Source: Novosphingobium sp. MW5 (lineage in GTDB: Bacteria; Pseudomonadota; Alphaproteobacteria; Sphingomonadales; Sphingomonadaceae). From it: 64,000 bases of DNA. The stretch's first letter is position 1; each line of letters starts with the position of its first letter. Below the pieces are notes generated by a model that was not told where the DNA came from, did not search any database, and worked only from the letters and a program-made list of their open reading frames with translations. Made by a program: the position numbers and the translations under genes. Positions 57,603-64,000 of this stretch are shown in pieces. Location of the stretch: assembly GCA_025938935.1 (NCBI GenBank), contig JAPCWB010000001.1, forward strand, positions 2,728,001 to 2,792,000, written 5' to 3'.

Positions 57603-58387
57603 CCGACAAACTGACCGAAATCTGCGACACCACCCGCGCGGAGGTTGCCCGCCGCAAACCCTTGCGCTCGCTCGCTGACCTCGACGCTGCCGCGCAGCAG
57701 CAGACCGCCCCGCGTGGGTTCGAGGCCGCCCTGCGCGCCAAGGCCGCCGCTGGCTACGCCCTGATCGCCGAGATCAAGAAGGCCAGCCCCTCCAAGGGCC
57801 TGATCCGCGCCGATTTCGATCCCCCAGCACATGCTCGCGCCTATGAGGCTGGCGGTGCGGCCTGCCTGTCGGTGCTGACCGACGCTCCCTATTTCCAAGG
57901 GCACGAGGACTACCTCATTGCGGCCCGCGCCGCCTGCACACTACCTGTGATCCGCAAGGATTTCATGGTCGATCCGTGGCAATGTGCCGAAGCGCGCGCG
58001 ATGGGGGCCGACGCCATCCTGATCATCGTCGCCGCCCTGTCAGACGCACAGATGGCCGAGATAGAAGCGGCCGCTACGGAGCGCGGCATGGACGTGCTGG
58101 TCGAAGTCCACGACGAAGCCGAAATGGAGCGCGCGGCGACGCTCAAGTCTCGCCTGATCGGGGTCAACAACCGCGATCTCAAGCGCTTTGTCACCGACCT
58201 TGGAAACACCGAACGCCTCGCCCCGCTGGCGCCCGAAGGCACGCTTCTGGTCGGCGAGAGCGGCATCAACAGCCACGCCGATATCGAACGGCTTGCCCGC
58301 GCAGGCGTGCGGACTTTCCTGGTGGGCGAAAGCCTGATGCGGCAGGCCGATGTCGAGGCTGCGACACGGGCATTGCTGCAGGGCTGA
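57599..58387 (+). CDS. trpC: Indole-3-glycerol phosphate synthase
   Basis: Fourth step of tryptophan synthesis, forming the indole ring. 262 residues from ATG 57599, overlapping the trpD stop. Signatures: [42 protein letters not shown] and LLVGESGI. It is a stand-alone enzyme without TrpF, which must be encoded elsewhere together with TrpAB. Confidence 0.96.
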   Translation: MTDKLTEICDTTRAEVARRKPLRSLADLDAAAQQQTAPRGFEAALRAKAAAGYALIAEIKKASPSKGLIRADFDPPAHARAYEAGGAACLSVLTDAPYFQGHEDYLIAARAACTLPVIRKDFMVDPWQCAEARAMGADAILIIVAALSDAQMAEIEAAATERGMDVLVEVHDEAEMERAATLKSRLIGVNNRDLKRFVTDLGNTERLAPLAPEGTLLVGESGINSHADIERLARAGVRTFLVGESLMRQADVEAATRALLQG

Positions 58388-58414
58388 AGCCGGTCCAGAC
58401 TGCGAGGTGAAACG

Positions 58415-58888
58415 ATGAGCGAACTGACCCACCTCGACAAGGACGGCAAGGCCCGCATGGTCGACATCGGCGGCAAGGCGGAGACGCGCCGGGTGGCCGT
58501 AGCCAGCGGTTTCATCGCCATGTCCGCCGCCGCTCTCGCCGCGATACGCGATGGCGAGGTGCCCAAGGGCGACGTGCTCGCCACCGCGCGCATTGCCGGG
58601 ATCATGGCGGCCAAGAAGTGCGCAGAGCTGATCCCGCTCTGCCACCCCTTGGCGCTCGATTCGGTGACGGTAGATTTTGCCTTGGAAGAGACCGGCGTTC
58701 GCGTCACCGCCAGCGCCTCGCTTAGTGGGCGGACGGGCGTGGAAATGGAAGCGATGACAGCCACATCCATCGCACTTCTGACAATCTACGACATGGCCAA
58801 GGCTATCGACAAGGCGATGGTGATCAGTGAGGTCCGCCTGCTGTCCAAGAGCGGCGGCAAGTCTGGCGACTGGAAGGCGCCCGAATGA
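58415..58888 (+). CDS. moaC: Cyclic pyranopterin monophosphate synthase
   Basis: Molybdenum-cofactor synthesis, second step of the pathway, with MoaA. 157 residues: [33 protein letters not shown], and [26 protein letters not shown] 58415 has a GAGGTGAAACG leader. Overlaps moeA in ATGA. No moaA is present in this window. Confidence 0.96.
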   Translation: MSELTHLDKDGKARMVDIGGKAETRRVAVASGFIAMSAAALAAIRDGEVPKGDVLATARIAGIMAAKKCAELIPLCHPLALDSVTVDFALEETGVRVTASASLSGRTGVEMEAMTATSIALLTIYDMAKAIDKAMVISEVRLLSKSGGKSGDWKAPE

Positions 58889-60086
58889 GTGCCATGCTGA
58901 CGCTGGAAGAGGCGCAGGCGCGGCTGCTTGCCCTAGCCCCGGTGCTGCCGGTGGAACATGTCGACGTGCCGGGAACGCTCGGCCGCTACCTCGCCGAGCC
59001 TCTCAAGGCGCGACGCACCCAACCTGCCGCCCATGTTTCTGCGATGGATGGCTATGCCGTACGCGGGCCAGACCTCGGCGGGCCGTGGAATGTGATCGGG
59101 GAAAGCGCGGCAGGGCATCCCTGCTCGGGCTCAGTCGGCGCCGGACAAGCGGTTCGCATATCGACCGGCGCTCTGGTGCCGGATGGTGCGGACGCGGTGA
59201 TCGTGCAGGAAGACGTGGCGCGTGAGGGGGATAGCCTCACCCTAACTGGCACGCCGCCCTCCCCCCCGGCAAGCACATCCGGCTTTGTGGTTCGGACTTC
59301 GGCATCGACACAGAGCTGTTGCCCTCAGGCACGCGAATCGGGCCTGCGCAGCTCGCGCTCGCCATTGCAGCTGGACACAGGCACATTGCAGTGCGCCGCA
59401 AGCCGCGGGTGACCATCATCGACAGCGGCGATGAACTCGCGGGCGATCCCGAAGCCTGTGCCGTCCATCAGGTGCCCGCTAGCAACGGAGCGATGCTGGC
59501 TGCACTGCTGGCCTCGCTGCCGTGCGACGTCGACCGCATCGGGCCGGTTCCGGACGACCTGACCCTGCTCACCAATGCCTTCCACATGGCCCACGATGCC
59601 GACGTGATCGTAACAACCGGCGGCGCGTCGGTGGGCGATCATGACCTGATCCGTCCGGCGATCGAGACTTGGGGCGGCGCGATTGATTTCTGGAAGGTGG
59701 CGATCAAGCCGGGCAAGCCGCTGCTCGTCGCCACAAAGGGCAAACAGGTGGTGGTCGGGCTGCCTGGCAATCCGGTGTCCAGCCATGTTACGGCACTGCT
59801 CTTCCTCCTGCCTTTGCTGCGCACGGCGCTGGGGGCTGCGAAGCCGCTCCCGCTAGCCGTCGAGCTGCCATTGGCTGCGCCCCTGCCGGCGGGCGGAGAC
59901 CGCCGCGAGTTCCTGCGCGGGCGGCTGGTTTCCGGCGGCGTTGAAGTGCTCACCCAGCAGGACAGCGGCGCGCTCGCGGCCATGGCAGCGGCACAGGTGC
60001 TGATCGACCGGCCCGCAAATTCTCCGGTTGTCGCTCCGGGAGCCATGGCCCGGATCCTCTTGATCGGAAATGGCGGTATTGCCTGA
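58885..60086 (+). CDS. moeA: Molybdopterin molybdenumtransferase, one frameshift
   Basis: Inserts molybdenum into adenylylated molybdopterin. Domain III-type start [15 protein letters not shown] and IVQEDV; the molybdopterin-binding core has [12 protein letters not shown] and [16 protein letters not shown]. The frame is lost at TPPSPP, where one C is missing from the C7 run 59261-59267; with it restored, [19 protein letters not shown] joins [14 protein letters not shown]. Corrected length is about 400 residues, normal. lexA follows 102 bases after the stop. Confidence 0.94.
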
Positions 60087-60188
60087 GATGTTCTTGACTT
60101 GGTCCGAATCGTTGCTTAATTGTTCCGCATTCGTTCACTGAACGGCGCAGAACATCCGGCGCGCGTTCCGGTTGAGGAGTGACGCAAG

Positions 60189-60876
60189 ATGCTGACCCGC
60201 AAGCAGCACGAATTGATCCGCTTCATCCAGGCAAGGCTGGAGGAAACCGGCATTTCCCCGAGTTTCGAGGAAATGAAGGAAGCGCTCGACCTCAAGTCGA
60301 AGTCGGGCGTCCACCGCCTGATCTCCGCGCTGGAGGAACGCGGCTTCATCCGCCGCCTGCCCAACCGCGCCCGCGCGCTTGAGGTGCTGCGCCAGCCTGA
60401 CAATGTCGGACAGACTGCCCCCAAGGCCGCGAACACCAACACCGTCGCTCCGCCACTGCGCGCGCCTGCCGCGCGCCCCGAGCCGGCGAACGACGTGATC
60501 GAGATCCCTCTGCACGGCAAGATTGCCGCAGGCATGCCGATCGAGGCTCTGGAAGGCCAGTCGAGTCTGCCGGTCCCCGCCGCGCTGCTTGGCCCGGGTG
60601 AACACTTCGCGCTCGAGGTTTCGGGCGATCTCGATGATCGAGGCTGGCATCCTTGACGGTGATTTCGCGCTGATCCGCAAGACCAACACCGCCCGCGACG
60701 GCGAGATCGTCGTCGCCCTCGTCCATGGCGAGGAAGCGACGCTCAAGTACCTGCACCGCGAACAGGGCGGCGTGCGGCTCGATCCGGCCAATTCGGCTTA
60801 TGATCCGCAGCACTATGCCGCGGGCGAGGTCGAGGTTCAGGGCAAGCTTGCGGGCCTGCTGCGCCGCTATCACTGA
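60189..60876 (+). CDS. lexA: LexA SOS repressor, one frameshift at the catalytic serine
   Basis: DNA-damage response repressor. N-terminal winged HTH ([45 protein letters not shown]), a long linker, the Ala114-Gly115 autocleavage site ([10 protein letters not shown]), then the S24 peptidase domain. The frame breaks at VSGD, exactly before the catalytic Ser: an extra C at about 60630 turns GDSMIEAG out of frame, and the rest ([17 protein letters not shown], catalytic Lys in TLKYLHR) is in the next frame to the stop at 60874-60876. Corrected length about 229 residues. Overlaps the comEC end by 7 bases. Confidence 0.94.
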
Positions 60877-63149
60877 GACTGCGCGGCTCCGGTCGCGGAG
60901 CCCTTGCCAGACGGCACCTGCGCTGAAGCGCGGCGCTGTCTTGGGGCAGGATCTGGCTTGGACCACCATCCGTGCTGGCCCTGCCCTTCGGCAACCGTGC
61001 GGATCGCTGGGCCACTGAGGTCGATGGTCAATCCGCCGGTTCGGCTCAGCAGGGCGCGGTCCGCCTTGAGATAGCGCGGCCGACAGGACCGTGGCAGCCA
61101 GCGGTCGGCAATGACGATGTCGCTCTCTCCGCAGGCCTTGGCAAGCTCACCTTTCTCCACCCATTCCGTCCCGCGCGCCATCAAAAGCTGCCAGGTTCGC
61201 CCCCCACGCTCTATTGGGAGCGCGCAGAATTCAGGCGTACAGCGTGCTTCAGGCAGGCTCTCGACCGTGCGGACCTCACCGTTCATGCCAGCAAGTTCGT
61301 TGAGGTTCTGCTTGGTGTAGTCACTTCGGCTCTCGCGCAGGACGACCAGTTCGCCTTCCGCCAGCCCGGTGATGCCGACATGGCGCCCATCACCAGAGAC
61401 CAGCAGGTCTGGCGGTGACAGGGTGGCAACCGAAACCATGCCGATGGCAACCGGGACCAGCCCATAGAGCCTCTGTTGCCCTTTCCACAGCGCCAGCCAC
61501 AGCCCTCCGGCAACGAACAGGGCAAAGGTTCCTTCCCCCATGGCTGGCAGGAAGGTCACCGAACCGGGCTGGGCTGAAACCCAGCGCGCCAGTGCCAGCA
61601 AAAGGTCGAGCGAGGCCCCCGCACCCCACCAGAACGGCGCGCCCGCTCCTACTGCGTCAAACAGCAGGGCGAGCGCTATCAGCGGCATGGAGACGAAGGT
61701 CGTCAGCGGGATGGCAATGACATTCGCCAGCGCCCCGTAAACCCCGGCGCGGTGGAAATGGAAGAGGCCGATTGGCATCAGCGCCAGTTCGATCACCACC
61801 CCGGTCAGCACCAGCATGGCGAGACGGCGCAGCATGTTCTGCCACCACGGCTCTTCCCTCGGCGTGAGGAACGCCCGCACCGGTGCGCAGTCGTGGAGCA
61901 CGACAATCGCGATTACGGCGGCAAAGCTCATCTGGAAACTCGGCCCAACCACGGCCTCTGGCCAGAAGACCATGACAATGAAGGCCGCGACGGCGACCAT
62001 TCGCAGGCTGAGCGGCTCCCGCCCGATAGCCAGAGCGGCAAGCACCAGCAGCGCGCCGATGCAGCTCCTGACCGTGGGTACTTCCGCGCCGGTCAGCAGG
62101 GTATATCCGATCCCCGCCAGTGCCGCCGTCCCTGCCGCCAACAGGGGCAAGCGCACCCGCAGCACCAGCCAGGGCCACAGCCCGAACAGGCGCAGGGCAA
62201 TAAACCAGGTCGCGGCGATCACGGCGCTCACGTGCAGTCCGCTGATCGACAGCAGGTGGGTCAGGCCCGAATTGCGCATCGCTTCTTCGTTGGCGAGGTC
62301 GATACCGCCCCGGTCACCGCTGGCAAAGGCGGCGGCGATCCCGCCCGCCGAGCCCGGTACCGAGTCGCGGACATGGTCGGAAATCTTCCTCTGCAACCGC
62401 GCGACCGGTGAGTTAGCCCCCGCCGCGGGCACCACCACGTCCACCGGGCCCAGCGCCGATCCGGTCGCCGAAAGCCCATCGAACCACGCCGTCCGGGCAA
62501 AGTCATAGCCGCCCGGCAGCATCGGCGGAGCAGGCGGGACAAGGCGCGCGCGGACACGCACTTTCGCCCCTTCCGCCGCCCCCACCGCATCCTTGTCAGA
62601 TGCCACATTCACCCTGATGCGCATCGGACGTCCGCTCGCGCCATCGCGTGCAGCGATGACCAGGCGCACCCGTTCCTGCGCCGGCTGCTCGGTCCTTTCG
62701 AGCACCAGTCCGTAGATCTCGGACACTCCGGCTCGCTCGACCGGCGGCGCACCGACCAGCGCGGACTTCGTCCAGACCAGTGCGCAGCCTGCCGCAGCGA
62801 CCAGCAAAAGCGAGGCAAATGCCTGCCGAACATAGGGAAACCGGCCGTCCTCGCGCATCAAGGCCAGCAGGCCAATCGCGCTAAACGCGCAGGCGGCGAT
62901 CAAGGCGATCCATTGCCACCGGTAAAGAAGCAGGAACCATGCGCCGATGCCGCCGGCAAAAGCTACGGCCAGCCAAGGTGCGCGGTCAAAACCGGCCCTG
63001 CAAAGAAAGCGTTCGACGGCATCAAGTCCGCTGGACAAGCGCGATACTACGCGGCAAAGGCGATGTTGCAGTGCAGCGCGCCTCGCCCTATCGGACGCGG
63101 GTTCGCTTGCAATGGCCGGGACCTCGGCGGGCTGCATCATGGAACGCAT
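60870..63149 (-). CDS. comEC: ComEC/Rec2-family DNA-uptake channel protein
   Basis: About 759 residues. N-terminal helices, an OB-like soluble domain (residues about 120-230), the competence core with [15 protein letters not shown] and many membrane helices to about residue 540, and a C-terminal soluble region. The C-terminal part is a reduced version of the metallo-beta-lactamase domain: a full HxHxDH motif is not seen. ComEC transports single-stranded DNA in natural transformation. Start ATG 63149 or 63140; a TTG at 63176 would overlap gltX. Convergent with lexA, divergent from gltX with a 20-base gap. Confidence 0.9.
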   Translation of the reverse strand: MRSMMQPAEVPAIASEPASDRARRAALQHRLCRVVSRLSSGLDAVERFLCRAGFDRAPWLAVAFAGGIGAWFLLLYRWQWIALIAACAFSAIGLLALMREDGRFPYVRQAFASLLLVAAAGCALVWTKSALVGAPPVERAGVSEIYGLVLERTEQPAQERVRLVIAARDGASGRPMRIRVNVASDKDAVGAAEGAKVRVRARLVPPAPPMLPGGYDFARTAWFDGLSATGSALGPVDVVVPAAGANSPVARLQRKISDHVRDSVPGSAGGIAAAFASGDRGGIDLANEEAMRNSGLTHLLSISGLHVSAVIAATWFIALRLFGLWPWLVLRVRLPLLAAGTAALAGIGYTLLTGAEVPTVRSCIGALLVLAALAIGREPLSLRMVAVAAFIVMVFWPEAVVGPSFQMSFAAVIAIVVLHDCAPVRAFLTPREEPWWQNMLRRLAMLVLTGVVIELALMPIGLFHFHRAGVYGALANVIAIPLTTFVSMPLIALALLFDAVGAGAPFWWGAGASLDLLLALARWVSAQPGSVTFLPAMGEGTFALFVAGGLWLALWKGQQRLYGLVPVAIGMVSVATLSPPDLLVSGDGRHVGITGLAEGELVVLRESRSDYTKQNLNELAGMNGEVRTVESLPEARCTPEFCALPIERGGRTWQLLMARGTEWVEKGELAKACGESDIVIADRWLPRSCRPRYLKADRALLSRTGGLTIDLSGPAIRTVAEGQGQHGWWSKPDPAPRQRRASAQVPSGKGSATGAAQSQ

Positions 63150-63169
63150 TGGACAGGAAGGCGAAGTTA

Positions 63170-64000
63170 ATGGCAAGCGGCAGCGAAAGCGGCACAGCAG
63201 CGACTGACGGTCGCACGCCTGTCGTCACGCGTTTCGCGCCCTCGCCCACCGGCTACCTGCACATCGGCGGCGCGCGCACCGCACTGTTCAACTGGCTCTA
63301 TGCCCGCCACCACGGCGGCAAATACCTCGTCCGCATCGAGGATACGGACCGCGCGCGCTCTACCGAACCGGCGATTGACGCCATTTTCGATGGCCTCGGC
63401 TGGCTCGACCTGTTGGGCGATGCTGAGCCGGTTTTCCAGTTCGCCCGCACGCCGCGCCATGCCGAGGTCGCGGCAGCCTTGCTTGAGGCTGGCCACGCCT
63501 ATCGCTGCTACCTGACGCCGGAGGAGCTGACTGCCCGCCGCGAACAGGCGCAGGCGGAACGCCGTCCCTTCCGCATCGAGAGCGAATGGCGCGATGCCGA
63601 TGCCTCGACCTGGCCCGAAGGCGCGCCCTATGTCGTGCGCATCAAGGCGCCGCGCGATGGCGAGACGGTGATCGAGGACCAGGTCCAGGGCACCGTCCGT
63701 GTCGCCAATGCCGAGATCGACGATTTCGTCATCCTGCGCAGCGATGGCACGCCGACCTACATGCTGGCAGTGGTGGTCGACGACCATGACATGGGCGTGA
63801 CCCACGTGATCCGCGGCGACGATCACCTCAACAACGCTTTTCGTCAGCTCTGCATCATCCGCGGCATGGGCTGGCCTGAGCCGGTTTACGCCCACGTGCC
63901 TTTGATCCACGGCAGCGACGGCGCCAAGCTTTCCAAGCGGCACGGCGCGCTGGGCGTGGATGCCTATCGCGACGAGATGGGCGTGCTGCCCGAGGCGCTG
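63170..64000 (+). CDS. gltX: Glutamyl-tRNA synthetase (3' end outside window)
   Basis: Class I aminoacyl-tRNA synthetase. ATG 63170 follows an AGGAAGG site. [20 protein letters not shown] holds the HIGH-type motif; [20 protein letters not shown] and the KMSKS-type motif KLSKRHG are visible before the window ends. The first 277 codons are present. Whether it is the discriminating or non-discriminating form cannot be judged. Confidence 0.96.
   Translation, partial: MASGSESGTAATDGRTPVVTRFAPSPTGYLHIGGARTALFNWLYARHHGGKYLVRIEDTDRARSTEPAIDAIFDGLGWLDLLGDAEPVFQFARTPRHAEVAAALLEAGHAYRCYLTPEELTARREQAQAERRPFRIESEWRDADASTWPEGAPYVVRIKAPRDGETVIEDQVQGTVRVANAEIDDFVILRSDGTPTYMLAVVVDDHDMGVTHVIRGDDHLNNAFRQLCIIRGMGWPEPVYAHVPLIHGSDGAKLSKRHGALGVDAYRDEMGVLPEAL

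Overview
The window is GC-rich chromosomal DNA from an alphaproteobacterium, most likely of the order Sphingomonadales (Novosphingobium/Sphingobium/Erythrobacter-like). Three things point there: the dusB-ntrB-ntrC-ntrY-ntrX order followed by hfq-hflX, an Hfq with two Sm domains in one chain, and the trpE-trpG-trpD-trpC-moaC-moeA-lexA / comEC / gltX neighbourhood. Most of the DNA is housekeeping. No transposase, integrase, phage gene or CRISPR array was seen.

Layout. 0-6.8 kb: D,D-carboxypeptidase (cut by the window edge), tmk, holB, metG, tatD, a PhnP-like hydrolase, a 58-residue membrane protein and mazG, nearly all overlapping at their stop/start codons. 6.8-16 kb (minus): dusB-ntrBC-ntrYX, a terminator, then hfq-hflX. 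16-29 kb: ispDF, two tandem paralogous periplasmic four-cysteine proteins, cinA, a Coq10/RatA-like gene with lipA, carbonic anhydrase, a TPR protein, gyrA, DUF952, YhhN, trmFO, an EF-hand protein and a short squalene/phytoene-synthase-like protein. 29.2-35 kb: six TadE/TadG-type genes without the rest of a tad locus. 35-38 kb (minus): ftsB-like gene, pdhA, pdhB. 38.1-45.1 kb: an accessory secretion cluster. 45.3-64 kb: tRNA-Arg(CCT), DUF1178, nitrilase-like gene, grxC, a heat-shock gene with a RpoH-type promoter and ROSE-type RNA thermometer, pyrG, secG, tpiA, ppiD, the trp-moa-lexA run, comEC and the start of gltX.

The most interesting unit is 38.1-45.1 kb. It has an outer-membrane TolC/NodT-type factor, a HlyD-type adaptor, an ABC exporter with an intact C39 peptidase domain, a 2-oxoglutarate/Fe(II)-oxygenase-like protein, an unrecognised 328-residue protein with a ParB-like NGYHR motif, and a 60-codon gene for a peptide with a textbook double-glycine-type leader followed by a very lysine-rich core with four cysteines. 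Read together, this looks like a dedicated export and probably modification system for a cationic cysteine-containing peptide. The type I exporter parts are known families; the peptide and its pairing with these two accessory proteins are the potentially new part.

Caution on sequence quality. At least 12 single-base frameshifts break conserved and mostly essential genes (tmk, holB twice, metG, ntrB, gyrA twice, trmFO, a TadG-like gene, hlyD, moeA, lexA). In each the family-typical sequence continues in another frame. All apparent deletions fall in homopolymers of 5-7 bases. This density is not credible biologically and points to sequencing or assembly error, so these genes are annotated at full length with the break located.
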